Counted from the first letter of the stretch, positions 1 through 9,657 are shown. The stretch is 35,655 nucleotides of DNA from CAZMOK01 sp964567785 (GCA_964567785.1 CAZMOK010000028.1:1-35655); one strand, 5' to 3'. Made by a program: numbers and translations. Notes: generated from the letters alone by a model not told the origin.

Positions 1-2078
1 GCCTGTGCATCGGTGAAATCGTAGCTGTAGAAGGAATCGCCGGGATCCTGTGTTGCTGCAGTGGCTGTCATGGCTGCCAGGTGGTTCCTGTGGTAAACCG
101 CCACGTATATGCTGTCGGTAAACACATAATCAACTGCCACTTCTGATGTTCCGTCCACGTCCATGATCATTCCGTCTGTCATAAGCAGCGCTGCCCTGTA
201 TGCAACGTTGGTCGCAGTTGCAGCGTCTGTTCCTTCCCTGATGTCGAGGAGGACCCAGTCAACCACGTTAGCCGGCATCGGGTCGGCTTCTTCAGTACCT
301 GCATAGTTCCATGGCGCTCCTGAATAAGGATGGGCTGTGGGCAGGTAGGCTGCAAGGTCAGCATCCATGTCGGTCCCGTTGAACGGGCCTTCGAGGAAGG
401 CTTTAAGGCTCAGAAAAGTCTGGAGGACTACCCCGCCGTCAAAATAAGCAACCGGGATGTTTGTAAGGTCGGGTTGAACAAATTCACAACCCATGTTGAA
501 GGTGATATCCCCTTCGCCGCCTAAATAGTTGAAGTTAAGCATCACAAGGGTATCTTCCGGGTTGGGGTTGATATCCTGGCCGTTGACAAGGTCTGTGGCT
601 GTCCACTGGATACCAATGAGCCCTGTTGTCATTTCATTGGCAAAATATCCCGTGATAGTCCCGTCGGTGGCACCTGTGTAATCCAGTGCTGCATCGTCGT
701 AACCGATGTAGAGTGAAATGGCGCCCACACCTACCGGGAAATCCTTTACGAGTACCGGGAATTCAATTGGCTGGCCAACGTCACCTGATTTGAAAGGTAT
801 GCGTGCCTCGGCGCCGCCGGAGACCTGCGTCATGCTACCGTTATTATAGGTAGTGGGTATAACAGGATTGCCGGTACCGGCACCTGATATCTCGCTCTGA
901 CCGCCGAAAGTAACTTCGCAATCACCGAACTGGTAATCGAAGTTAAGGGTTACCAGTGTTCCGTCAATGCCCTGTCCGGAGCCTCCCTGTGTCCATAATA
1001 GGACCAGTTCGCCGGGATTAGGGGTGTTCCATGTATATCCGGAGATCGTACCATCAGTTACGGATGGATTGGCAAGGCATGCCGGATCGTAATTTATGTA
1101 CAATGATATGGCACCCACATCTGATGGGAACCCTGTGGCATCGATCGGGAAACTTACCGGGTTTCCGGGAAGATCGGCAACATCGGGTATCGTAAGCTGG
1201 TGAGCTTCCGAAGCAGGCGTTATACTTCCACTATTGAAAGAAGTGTTGATAACATTGTTACCCATTCCGGATTCTGAAACTTCATTTTCACCGCCAAAAT
1301 TATTTTCAAAAGAAAGGCCGGTGGCACTCACTCCGGTAAAGTTATCAATGGTCACATTAAATATGGGGCCATCGGGAAGGGTGGCACCTGAAAAATTGAT
1401 CCAGGATATTGTGAGAACACCGGGAGTTGTTGCGGCTGAAAGTAACGTTCCTCCGGAAAGTGTGGTAGTAACCGGGTTTGATGCCGGAATACTCAATACT
1501 GAAGGATCATACACGACACGGAGCGAAATTGCTCCCACAACAGTAGTACCATATCCTGATGCTGCTATGTCAAATGATCCCGGGCCGGCACTCATAACTG
1601 AATCCCCTATTTCAATAGTTGGAGTAACAGCGTCGGGGCCGATCGAACCACTTGTATAAGATACTGTGACCGTAGTCAGGTCAACTTTTGTAAACTCGGT
1701 ACCTGCATCGAAAGTCAGGTCACTTGTCCCGCCAAGGTTGCTGTAATCAAAATTCAGAGACAGCAGCACACCGTTGACATCCTCTCCGTTGGTAAGGTCG
1801 GTTGTGGTCCACTGAATACCAACCTGCGAACCCATGTTATTTGCAACATATCCGCTGATTGTCCCGTCAGTGGTACCAGTATAGGTAAGGACGTTGTTGT
1901 CGAAACCTATGAATAGGGTTATCGCACCCATATCTGTTGGCAAATCAGCTACTGTGACATCAAACTCCACAGCATCACCAGGCGCAGCAGTAATGCTCTC
2001 TATTTCAGCAGTTTGAGCCTTAAGATTAAATGACCAGGCCAACAGCGCCACAAGAATAAAGTAAATTTTCTTATTCAT
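1..2078 (-). CDS. Secreted protein with four cohesin-like modules (partial, cut by left edge)
   Basis: I translated this frame by hand: it is open from an ATG at 2076-2078 to the left edge, giving about 692 residues with no stop, so the C-terminus is outside the window. Residues 1-22 form a signal peptide ending in LKAQ. Four beta-rich cohesin-like modules follow (roughly 25-155, 160-290, 295-415, 420-545); modules 1, 3 and 4 show the pattern (D/G)xGAI(S/T)LxIxxD, then TDGTISGY or a close variant, then LNFxY. From about residue 550 the fold changes: FLEGPFNGTDM, then a Pro/Tyr-rich stretch with SGAPWNYAGTEE and VVDWVLLDIR, then VYHRNHLAAM. That second region is common in secreted Bacteroidota proteins, usually ahead of a dockerin or T9SS sorting domain, which cannot be seen here. 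Probably a surface structural or adhesion protein. Cohesins normally bind dockerins, but partner and function here are unknown. Confidence 0.88.
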   Translation of the reverse strand, partial: MNKKIYFILVALLAWSFNLKAQTAEIESITAAPGDAVEFDVTVADLPTDMGAITLFIGFDNNVLTYTGTTDGTISGYVANNMGSQVGIQWTTTDLTNGEDVNGVLLSLNFDYSNLGGTSDLTFDAGTEFTKVDLTTVTVSYTSGSIGPDAVTPTIEIGDSVMSAGPGSFDIAASGYGTTVVGAISLRVVYDPSVLSIPASNPVTTTLSGGTLLSAATTPGVLTISWINFSGATLPDGPIFNVTIDNFTGVSATGLSFENNFGGENEVSESGMGNNVINTSFNSGSITPASEAHQLTIPDVADLPGNPVSFPIDATGFPSDVGAISLYINYDPACLANPSVTDGTISGYTWNTPNPGELVLLWTQGGSGQGIDGTLVTLNFDYQFGDCEVTFGGQSEISGAGTGNPVIPTTYNNGSMTQVSGGAEARIPFKSGDVGQPIEFPVLVKDFPVGVGAISLYIGYDDAALDYTGATDGTITGYFANEMTTGLIGIQWTATDLVNGQDINPNPEDTLVMLNFNYLGGEGDITFNMGCEFVQPDLTNIPVAYFDGGVVLQTFLSLKAFLEGPFNGTDMDADLAAYLPTAHPYSGAPWNYAGTEEADPMPANVVDWVLLDIREGTDAATATNVAYRAALLMTDGMIMDVDGTSEVAVDYVFTDSIYVAVYHRNHLAAMTATAATQDPGDSFYSYDFTDAQ

Positions 2079-2133
2079 ATCTTTTTTGTTTTTATTATTA
2101 ACCTATCTTCAGATATGCGGCATCAGGGGGAGG

Positions 2134-3828
2134 TCAACGACTGATGATGACCTTGGCCCTATAAATACCGTCATTATATTTATTATCAATAATTTTTATT
2201 GTTAACAAATAAAAACCATCCGGATAATTTCCAACATCCAGATCATTGTTTCCAATATCTAAATATACAACTTCCTGATCTAACAATTTTCCTGAGAGAT
2301 CAATCAATGAAATCAGGGCATTCTTTCCTTCCACCGAATTGTTGCTTATTGTGACCATATTTGAAGCCGGTGTGGGAAAAATGCTAAAAATATCTTTTTC
2401 TTGATTAATTTCGATCAACCCGGTAGCTGTATCTACGATCAGCCTGGCAAATCCGGAATTAACTGAACATTCATCACCTGCCACCCGGCACCTGTATAAG
2501 TTACCGTCGAAGCTGAGCGGTACATCGGTGATCAGAAGCGTGGTGGTATTGACATTTGAGTATGGCGGATCATTTATGAGATCCTCCCAGGTGATTGAGT
2601 TGTTCGTACTTACCTGCCACTGATAGGTATTTGCAGATAATGCATCTATCGAGAAGGAAGCATCCTGGCCTGCCTCAATAGAATCATTCACCGGGTTTGA
2701 AGTAATTTCAGGTATCCCGTATTGTAGGACTTTACCATCAACCAGATCCACATCCACTTGATTTCCGAAAGTATTAAGCACTTCAGTTCCATCAATGAAA
2801 TCAAGTGCTGTTGTATCCTCATCAAAATCAAAATGCAGGTCAAAAAGCTTTGTCTCCCCAAAATTCACTGCGGAGGAATTATCCCAGGTAATTGAAATAC
2901 CGCTGGGATCAGTTAACAGTGTGGTATTAAGGTTCCCATTCTGCAAAAAGCCATTCACATTCTGCAGGTCAATAAATTCGAGTACATTCTCATCAAACGA
3001 AATATTGAATGTGAATTCTTTTACATCATTGAAATCAAAAACGGTCAGTGGCACCAGAATTTCTTCGTTGGGACAGGAGTTTTCTGTTCCAATGGTTGCT
3101 TCAGGAAAGGCTTCCGCTACTTCCAGCAGGGCAATATCCGAAACATTCTGACAGTCATCCGAAGTAATGACGCACCTGTATATATTGCCGTTAAACGTCA
3201 AAGAAACGGCATTTATGGTCAAAAGATTTGTATTGGTCCCGGAGTATGTGGAATTATTGGCAAGGTTTGTCCAGCCGTTGCCGGAATCTTCCTGCCATTG
3301 ATAATTGAAAGAGCCGTTGGCAATAACAAGAAAATTCACATTACTGCCGGGATAAGCCTGAGTACTGTCAGGCTGGGTTGTTATTGTGATCTGGTGAAAA
3401 ATGCCACCAGGAATTGTGTCCACGTTCAAGATCTGAAGCTGCGAATTCGCAACTTCTATGTAGTCAAAATGTAATTGACTTGAATCAGTAAGGTAATCGA
3501 ACTGAAGGTCGAAAAGTTTGCCGTCGGCAAGATTGATGGGCGAAAGGCTGCTCCAGGTCACTGTCACTTTATCTTCAACGGTATTGTACAGCAGTCCGCC
3601 CTGCAGCGGAGCATAAATATTCTCCAGTGAAATAAAATCGAGGTAATTGGTATCGTAGCCAATTTCGAGGGAAATGGCGCCAACATCAATGAAATTAGTA
3701 ACATCCAGCGGCACCATTGTTGTCGCAGGCGGACAGGCTGTTACAGAGCCCAGGGTTGCTGTTGTGTCTTGAGATTTCATTGAAAATGGCATTATCAGTA
3801 TAAATATTATGGCTACGCTTTTAATCAT
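2134..3828 (-). CDS. T9SS-exported protein with two cohesin-like plus Ig-like pairs
   Basis: The 564-residue product begins MIKSVAIIFILIMPFSMKSQ, a signal peptide. It is an internal duplication: cohesin-like module (about 25-150, with DVGAISLEIGYD), Ig-like module (about 150-240, with YQWQEDSGNGW and IYRCVI), a second cohesin-like module (about 240-375, with FTFNISFDENVLEF), and a second Ig-like module (about 375-470, with YQWQVSTNN and LYRCRV). The last 85 or so residues look like a type A T9SS sorting domain (FPTPASNMVTISN, then GFYLLTIKI). Export through the outer membrane and surface attachment are therefore likely; this follows from family knowledge. The gene lies 55 bases upstream of the four-cohesin gene on the same strand, and a terminator separates it from the larger gene before it. 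No enzymatic motif is visible. A structural or adhesive role is inference. Confidence 0.9.
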   Translation of the reverse strand: MIKSVAIIFILIMPFSMKSQDTTATLGSVTACPPATTMVPLDVTNFIDVGAISLEIGYDTNYLDFISLENIYAPLQGGLLYNTVEDKVTVTWSSLSPINLADGKLFDLQFDYLTDSSQLHFDYIEVANSQLQILNVDTIPGGIFHQITITTQPDSTQAYPGSNVNFLVIANGSFNYQWQEDSGNGWTNLANNSTYSGTNTNLLTINAVSLTFNGNIYRCVITSDDCQNVSDIALLEVAEAFPEATIGTENSCPNEEILVPLTVFDFNDVKEFTFNISFDENVLEFIDLQNVNGFLQNGNLNTTLLTDPSGISITWDNSSAVNFGETKLFDLHFDFDEDTTALDFIDGTEVLNTFGNQVDVDLVDGKVLQYGIPEITSNPVNDSIEAGQDASFSIDALSANTYQWQVSTNNSITWEDLINDPPYSNVNTTTLLITDVPLSFDGNLYRCRVAGDECSVNSGFARLIVDTATGLIEINQEKDIFSIFPTPASNMVTISNNSVEGKNALISLIDLSGKLLDQEVVYLDIGNNDLDVGNYPDGFYLLTIKIIDNKYNDGIYRAKVIISR

Positions 3829-3895
3829 TCAAACAACTGATAATCGCACTTCTGTTATTCAGTAATAAAATTTAAGTAAACAAGCTGATAATACT

Positions 3896-3931
3896 ATTAA
3901 AACCGAAGAGGGGGGTGAGCCCCTCTTCGGT
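3896..3931 (-). terminator. Rho-independent terminator after the 1715-residue protein gene
   Basis: Two perfect 12-base arms (3902-3913 and 3920-3931) enclose a six-base loop. On the minus strand the stem starts ACCGAAGAGGGG and the closing arm is followed by TTTTAAT. It sits 10 bases beyond the stop codon of the large repeat-protein gene. It should uncouple that gene from the next one downstream. Confidence 0.85.
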
Positions 3932-3941
3932 ATAATATGTA

Positions 3942-6900
3942 TTATTGAGAGATAACCATTCTTCTGGTTTCTACGAAGTCTTCAGATACACCGTCAACTA
4001 CCAGGCGATAGAGATAGACTCCTGCCCTCAGGCCATCGGCGCTGAACTGAACTGTATAGGTTCCGGCTGTCAGGGTACCCTGTGAGAGTACTTCGAGTTC
4101 AGAACCGTAAACGTTCATTACAGAGAGTCTTACTTTACCGTTTTCAGGCAGTGTGTAAGTGATCTCAGTGATGTTGTTGAACGGGTTCGGACGGTTGTAA
4201 CCGAGAGCGTACTCAGCCGGGGCTACTTCAGTGGTAACACCGAAGGTCTTCAGCTTCATATCTTCGATCACGTCTGCCCTTGCATCGGCGAATTCAGTAC
4301 CAAGCTCTATGTTGAAGAGAGCATCTTCGGTAGAGATTTCGTCCTGTGCTACAGCCGTTACAGTGATCACTGCATCGTCGTCAACAAGGTTCATGGCATT
4401 GAGGCTGCTCCATGCAATCCTGATCCTGTTGTCTTCAACGTTGGAGATCATTCCTTCGAAAGAAGCAACTTCTTTCACTTCAATGAGCTCACTGTCGAAT
4501 GTGATGTCGAGTGACATAGCACCCAGTTCAACAGCTTCAGCTACACGGATCGGCAGTGAGAATTCCTCACCTTCAACAACATTGATCGTACCATCCTTAA
4601 CCAGTGTGATCTCAGAAGTATTGAGCATACCGGACGGGTTGTTCGACCTGTTGACGTCACCGTAGTTGAGAGCATAGATATCGAGCGTACCGGCTGTTGC
4701 GGTAAGGTCAACCATTGTTGACGTACCGAATGCCCAGTCGCCTGCCGGGAACATATTGGTAAGCCCAACACCACGCTGCATTACCCAGAGAGCGTCGGTA
4801 CCGTTGATGGCTCCGCCAGAGGCGTTAACATCGCCGGCTTCGAGGTTCAGGGCATCCCAGGTGATGTTCATGATGCCGTTAAAGTGCTGCATGATCGCAA
4901 GGGCGTCAGTAGCATTGGCACCATACCATGGAGCTCCGTATTCAACCATTACATCGAATTCAGTGGTTTCGTTGATACCTTCAAACATGTAGTATCCGGG
5001 TCCGTTACCACCTTCGATATCGTTGAATGTCATTGTTTCGGCAATCATAACACCTTCGTTATACAGCATTAAATTAACGCCGTTGAGAGGTGTCATATTG
5101 GTGTTATCATAATATACATGTCCGTCGAGCGTACCGTCACCGAGTGATCCCTGGGGCAGTACTTCAACGTAGAGCATACCATCAGAGCAGCATCCTGTGC
5201 AGGTGTCAAGAACGGTAACTTCGATCTGACCGATACCACCGTTTTCGTTATAGTCTGTCCAGTGGACAACTACTTCGTTGGTACCCTGGCCTGAAACGAT
5301 CTCACCGCAATGCTCTACCTGCCAGTTATAAAGACCACATGTATAATAAGGCACTTCGTATGTATAATGTGAGCTTACTTCGGCAATCTCATCACCTGCG
5401 ATGGTAGCATCCGGTGTATGGTTGATGTCGAAGTAGTATTCATAGGTAACTTCACATTCAGGAGTTGTGATCGTGAGGTATATGATACCCAGTTCACAGC
5501 ATTCGCCCCAGCATACATCGAGCCATGGCATTACCCACTCTTCGTTAGCGAAGTCGTAGTATCCCGGATAAGCTTCGAACTCAGTTCCGGCCGGGCCGAC
5601 AACTGACCATTCGTAAGTCCATCCCGGTACGAGCCAGTAGAGTAAAGTACCACAGTCATCAAAATAGAATGGATCACAGATATCACCAATGTCCCTGTTT
5701 ATAAAATCTGAAGGAATTGAGAAATCCCAGCAGGTAAAGGCACAGGTTTCAATTGTGTCTCCAGGATACATACACCCGCTCACTTTGTCTCTCACACCAT
5801 TTAATCCAAAGGTATCCCAGCAATTATTCTGGTCGTCTCCGGATACCAAAAGTGGAGTTTCCGCGGGAAGTTTATTAAAGTTAACTTCTATCGTATCTGT
5901 TTCTGAACAGTTACCGTTTTCTTCATGCCATACCAGGTAGAAGGTTGTGTAGCATTCTTCACAGTCAGAGATGCAGATCTCTGTAACAGCTTCCTGGTCG
6001 TCAGCGATCTCTACTGTCTCGCAATCTGACATGTTGACCAACTCCCAGTAGTTGTTCTGGTCTTCAGCTACAGCGCCTGTCTGGTATTCATAAGGATTGG
6101 CTTCAAGAGTGAAGCAGGTACCACAGACTTCTCCACCTTCACCGGCATCGGCGATCGGTTTTTCGAAGAAGAACAGGGATACATATGCTGTGTCGGCGCA
6201 GAAGCAGTCTCCATAAGGAGGCTCATTCAGCTCAACCCATGCAAGTTCATATTCTCCATATGCATCAACGCAAACGTCTGTATCCGGATCAGTAGCATCT
6301 GTAAATGTAGCTGTTCCGGGTCCGCTGATCTGCACCCAGTGGGCGTTGTCCCAGCCTACATTTGGTGCCGGCTGATAACCGTATTTCTGTACGAAGAAGT
6401 TTGAAAGACCATAGCAAAGGTCGTCGCACTCTGCAGTATCAGCAGTAATCTCTGTCTGTGCAATGGGGTCTTCAAGAACGCAGATCATAACCTCGCTTGT
6501 ATCGGCACATCCAGGATTACATTCGATCCATTCGAATGTATAGCATCCGTATGTATCGAATACAGCATTTGCGTCGGGTGCGGTGATATCGTCGAATTCA
6601 ACGAGTCCCGGACCGTCAGTCTTTCTCCACCTGCTGCAGTTTTCACCGTCGTAGCAGAAGTCATAGGCATTGGCCTGCATCTGGTAGGTGTACAACCAGC
6701 TCATTGCATATTCAACACATACACAGTCATCCGGTCCGGCATCAGCCACAGGCTGTTCGTAGCGGTTAACTGTTACTGATACAGTTGTAAAGCAATCGCC
6801 GTTTGTTTCAGTGAAGTAGAATACATAGGGTCCGTAAGGACAAGCAGCATCGTCGAAGCAGACATCCGTTGCGGGCATATCAGGAGCTGTAAAGCTCACA

Positions 6901-9089
6901 GGGCCCGGGTTGTTCTGATCTTCTTCCCAAAGATAGCTTACCTCAGTATATGAGTCTGGACAATATTCAGCCACAGTAGCTTCAAGGCTGTAACATTCAT
7001 CCTCACAGATATCAGCATCTTCACCGGCAGATACAGCGACAGGCTGTTCAAACCTCTTTATTACTACTTCATCAGTTTCTGAACAATCGCCGTTCATTTC
7101 AGTAAGATAAAAGGTATAAACCCCATAGCAGCAACCATCCTGGAATTCAACTTCGGTTTCTAAAGCTGTATCATCTCCGAAGGTGACAGTACAAGGATTA
7201 TCCCCATCTTGTGTCCACTGATAGGAAACTTCAAGGGCATGGTCCTGACAATAATCATGGCCTGCACCAATTAAGGTATAAGTACTCATCTCACAAATGT
7301 CATCATCTTCACCTGCATTAACATCCAGTGGGTCTTCAAAGATTGTAACTGACATATATGCAGTGTCGGCGCAATCTACCTGTCCATAGCTGTTAAGTTC
7401 AACCCAGGCAAACGTATATACTCCATAAAAATCCTCACAAACTCCCTCATCAGGACATATTTGCTGAACAGGAGCGGAAGGATCGTCGAAGGTAATGTTT
7501 TGCGGACCGTCGATGAACAGCCAATGCGAATTGTCATAGAAGTTTACTCCATCAACCCCGCAATAGGAATATGGCATAGCTTCTATGGTAAAACAGGAAT
7601 CTTCGCAATAACTGAGTTCATCGTCTGCTATCATTGCCATTGGTTTTTCAAGGAAGAAGACCGTACTCATGTCAGAATCTTCGCATTCACCATTAATGAC
7701 ATTGAACCACATTTCGTATAGTCCATATGGCGATGAGTCTGGTGTACATTCATCCCTGCAAACCATTGTTGTTGAATCCTGATCGCTGGGATCAAAAGTG
7801 AGTGTTCCCGGACCTGAATATGTCCAGAAATAATCAAAGTTATTAGCCCTTAGAGACGCAGGAACATTTGTTAGTCCATTGATTGTGGTACATTCATCAT
7901 CACACAGGACCTGATCCGGACCTGCATCAGCAATCGGTTGAAAATCCCTTATTATAACGATAGATCTTCGCACTGCGTTAATACAATAAGGTAATGGCTG
8001 CGTCGCCAGAGGCCCATCGTGGTGAACCGGTTGAATGAGAACAGTATAAGCAGCGGTATCTAAATCCGGGTTACCAAGTTCAAACTCTAGTTCTTCACCG
8101 GCAAAGGACGGAATCTGAGTGCTTACAGGAGTACCGAACTCATACAGTGAGTAATAATAACCATCTATGGTATCGATCGGAAGGGGAAAGCCCTGGCCTG
8201 ATGGAACACAAACACTGTAGAGTTCTGTTTCACTAAGTGCCATCGTAAATGTTGCAGATTGATCCGTTCCGCAATAACTTACGGTATCAGGAAGTGTATC
8301 CCCTGTATCCGGATCGATAAACTCGATGTCTATTTCCGGCTCCTGGAAAATATATACAAACTTAGGCTCTGTAAAGAAGATACAGCCCTCGGTAGTTTCG
8401 ATCTGAGCACGCACTTTTCCCCTAACAGCTTCGAACCAATATATATTTATGGTACTAGTACCCTGTCCGGTAGTTGAAAGGTTAAAGGTTGTGCAGTCAT
8501 CAAACCATCCGGTTGTGATCCAGGTAATACCCTGCGGGGCGATACCACCGCAACCACCAGCAATAAGTGCTGCTTCAATAGCGGCGCTGTCTACCGTATA
8601 AACACCGTTTGTGTAAAATTCACAAATGTAGTGCTCAGGGAAAGTAGGGTCAGCAGGATTTCCGGTATGGGCTATTTTTGCTGTATCAGGGAGAACAAAA
8701 AAGTTCTCGAGTTCAAGTGGGAAAGGAATATTTCCTGAACCATCCTCGCTGATCACATAATTACCTGGTGTAGCATACGTACCAAATGATTGGTAACCGT
8801 TAGCGCCGGCTGTATATATCAGCACACCGACAGTACTTCCTCCCCTTTTCAGGCGATAGGTCGAACCGGTATTGCCATTAAAAACTCCGATGGCCGCAGG
8901 GTCTTCCTCACAAATTGCAAGGGTGTCGGCCTGCGAAAGCACGACCTTTGTTGTTGTGTTGGCTCTCTGGTAGTATAGGGTATCTTGCGCTTCGGCAATG
9001 TAAATGAACCCCAGAAAAGCTACAAGCAAAACCCATAGCCTTCTAAACCAGAAGCTTTTCTTACGTTTCAATGCGTAATTTGTTTCCAT
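3942..9089 (-). CDS. Giant Cys-rich acidic repeat protein with dockerin-like, cohesin-like and T9SS sorting modules
   Basis: This 1715-residue protein starts with a long N-terminal signal segment (positive residues, then LWVLLVAFLGFIYIAEAQ). Residues of about 385-1110 hold roughly eight units of 80-110 residues with the plan PxADAGxDxxxC..C, a central W and GPG, YGxYxFxWxExNGxC, then a strand ending FExP; they resemble PKD-type or gliding-protein repeats. A hand count gives about 66 cysteines, all before residue 1330. A second part follows: a DGHVYYDN module (about 1320-1390), two dockerin-like half-repeats (NATDALAIMQ; GDVNASGGAINGTDALW near 1425), a cohesin-like domain (about 1500-1620, with ELGAMSLDITFDSELIEV) and a type A sorting domain (about 1630-1715, with NRPNPFNNITEITYTL). 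It is probably a T9SS-exported surface protein. Domain limits are by eye. Binding partners and whether the cysteines form disulfides are unknown. Confidence 0.93.
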   Translation of the reverse strand: METNYALKRKKSFWFRRLWVLLVAFLGFIYIAEAQDTLYYQRANTTTKVVLSQADTLAICEEDPAAIGVFNGNTGSTYRLKRGGSTVGVLIYTAGANGYQSFGTYATPGNYVISEDGSGNIPFPLELENFFVLPDTAKIAHTGNPADPTFPEHYICEFYTNGVYTVDSAAIEAALIAGGCGGIAPQGITWITTGWFDDCTTFNLSTTGQGTSTINIYWFEAVRGKVRAQIETTEGCIFFTEPKFVYIFQEPEIDIEFIDPDTGDTLPDTVSYCGTDQSATFTMALSETELYSVCVPSGQGFPLPIDTIDGYYYSLYEFGTPVSTQIPSFAGEELEFELGNPDLDTAAYTVLIQPVHHDGPLATQPLPYCINAVRRSIVIIRDFQPIADAGPDQVLCDDECTTINGLTNVPASLRANNFDYFWTYSGPGTLTFDPSDQDSTTMVCRDECTPDSSPYGLYEMWFNVINGECEDSDMSTVFFLEKPMAMIADDELSYCEDSCFTIEAMPYSYCGVDGVNFYDNSHWLFIDGPQNITFDDPSAPVQQICPDEGVCEDFYGVYTFAWVELNSYGQVDCADTAYMSVTIFEDPLDVNAGEDDDICEMSTYTLIGAGHDYCQDHALEVSYQWTQDGDNPCTVTFGDDTALETEVEFQDGCCYGVYTFYLTEMNGDCSETDEVVIKRFEQPVAVSAGEDADICEDECYSLEATVAEYCPDSYTEVSYLWEEDQNNPGPVSFTAPDMPATDVCFDDAACPYGPYVFYFTETNGDCFTTVSVTVNRYEQPVADAGPDDCVCVEYAMSWLYTYQMQANAYDFCYDGENCSRWRKTDGPGLVEFDDITAPDANAVFDTYGCYTFEWIECNPGCADTSEVMICVLEDPIAQTEITADTAECDDLCYGLSNFFVQKYGYQPAPNVGWDNAHWVQISGPGTATFTDATDPDTDVCVDAYGEYELAWVELNEPPYGDCFCADTAYVSLFFFEKPIADAGEGGEVCGTCFTLEANPYEYQTGAVAEDQNNYWELVNMSDCETVEIADDQEAVTEICISDCEECYTTFYLVWHEENGNCSETDTIEVNFNKLPAETPLLVSGDDQNNCWDTFGLNGVRDKVSGCMYPGDTIETCAFTCWDFSIPSDFINRDIGDICDPFYFDDCGTLLYWLVPGWTYEWSVVGPAGTEFEAYPGYYDFANEEWVMPWLDVCWGECCELGIIYLTITTPECEVTYEYYFDINHTPDATIAGDEIAEVSSHYTYEVPYYTCGLYNWQVEHCGEIVSGQGTNEVVVHWTDYNENGGIGQIEVTVLDTCTGCCSDGMLYVEVLPQGSLGDGTLDGHVYYDNTNMTPLNGVNLMLYNEGVMIAETMTFNDIEGGNGPGYYMFEGINETTEFDVMVEYGAPWYGANATDALAIMQHFNGIMNITWDALNLEAGDVNASGGAINGTDALWVMQRGVGLTNMFPAGDWAFGTSTMVDLTATAGTLDIYALNYGDVNRSNNPSGMLNTSEITLVKDGTINVVEGEEFSLPIRVAEAVELGAMSLDITFDSELIEVKEVASFEGMISNVEDNRIRIAWSSLNAMNLVDDDAVITVTAVAQDEISTEDALFNIELGTEFADARADVIEDMKLKTFGVTTEVAPAEYALGYNRPNPFNNITEITYTLPENGKVRLSVMNVYGSELEVLSQGTLTAGTYTVQFSADGLRAGVYLYRLVVDGVSEDFVETRRMVISQ

Positions 9090-9657
9090 AATAACAAATT
9101 TTGATTAATAATAAATGTTTAATTTTCGAATATTATATTCTTTGGTAAAGACAGTAATAGCAAGACTTGACATAAACCACCTAATTCTATTTTCATCTGA
9201 TTTTTTTTGCAATTGTACTTGGCCGTTACAATATGCACTACTCCAAGCTTACAAACATATAACAAATATAAAAAAAAAGCAAACCAAAATCTTATAATTT
9301 TGCTTTTTTTACCATTCCTGCCCTTTCAATTATTGTGTGCTGATTATCAAACTTTCACAATAACTGAAAACAGACTCCTGTTTTACTCCAAACACGGGTC
9401 AAATATAGTGTGTACATCCGGGCAAAAAAAACACAATACTGTTAAACTTTTGTTAAATGACCTTCTACGAAAAATTAACAATTAGGTTCCGGGAGAGAAT
9501 TAGCTGATTTTCAATTGCCTTCTACCTTGAAGCTTTTCCCGGAAAAAATACTCTTGCCATTGTTATTTATCAGCAATTTAAATAAGTCCACAGCTTTATT
9601 ATACAACCACTACCACATTTTAAGCTTGACTCAAGTTTCTGATTTACCAACCCGATA
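9090..9657. other. AT-rich intergenic gap with no convincing gene
   Basis: These 568 bases separate anmK from the large repeat-protein gene; both are on the minus strand. The sequence is AT-rich with several A and T runs. Short plus-strand open frames here encode only low-complexity Ile/Leu/Lys-rich peptides and match nothing I recognise. An AT-only hairpin-like inverted repeat (arms 9272-9283 and 9299-9310, the arms mostly A or T) could be a weak terminator or chance. A promoter -7 box candidate is listed separately at 9400-9407. Confidence 0.6.
9400..9407 (-). promoter_or_regulatory. Candidate -7 box for the 1715-residue protein gene
   Basis: Minus-strand TATATTTG is a full match to the Bacteroidota TAnnTTTG element. 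The nearest upstream TTTG lies only 15 bases away instead of about 19-21. If used, it would give a leader of about 300 bases before the start at 9089, far longer than the other promoter candidates here. Weak call. Confidence 0.28.

Noticed and set aside
150..2010. Regularly repeated DNA as a CRISPR array or tandem repeat
   Set aside because: The similarity is at protein-module scale (about 390 bases), imperfect and in frame, so it is domain duplication in a coding gene.
9272..9310. A/T-only inverted repeat with 12-base arms as a terminator
   Set aside because: The stem is almost all A-T pairs, and it sits 350 bases beyond the anmK stop; chance pairing of A and T runs is as likely. Mentioned only in the gap entry.
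9115..9485. Two plus-strand open frames in the intergenic gap (60 and 92 codons)
   Set aside because: They overlap each other, are AT-driven and low in complexity, and have no promoter or family resemblance.
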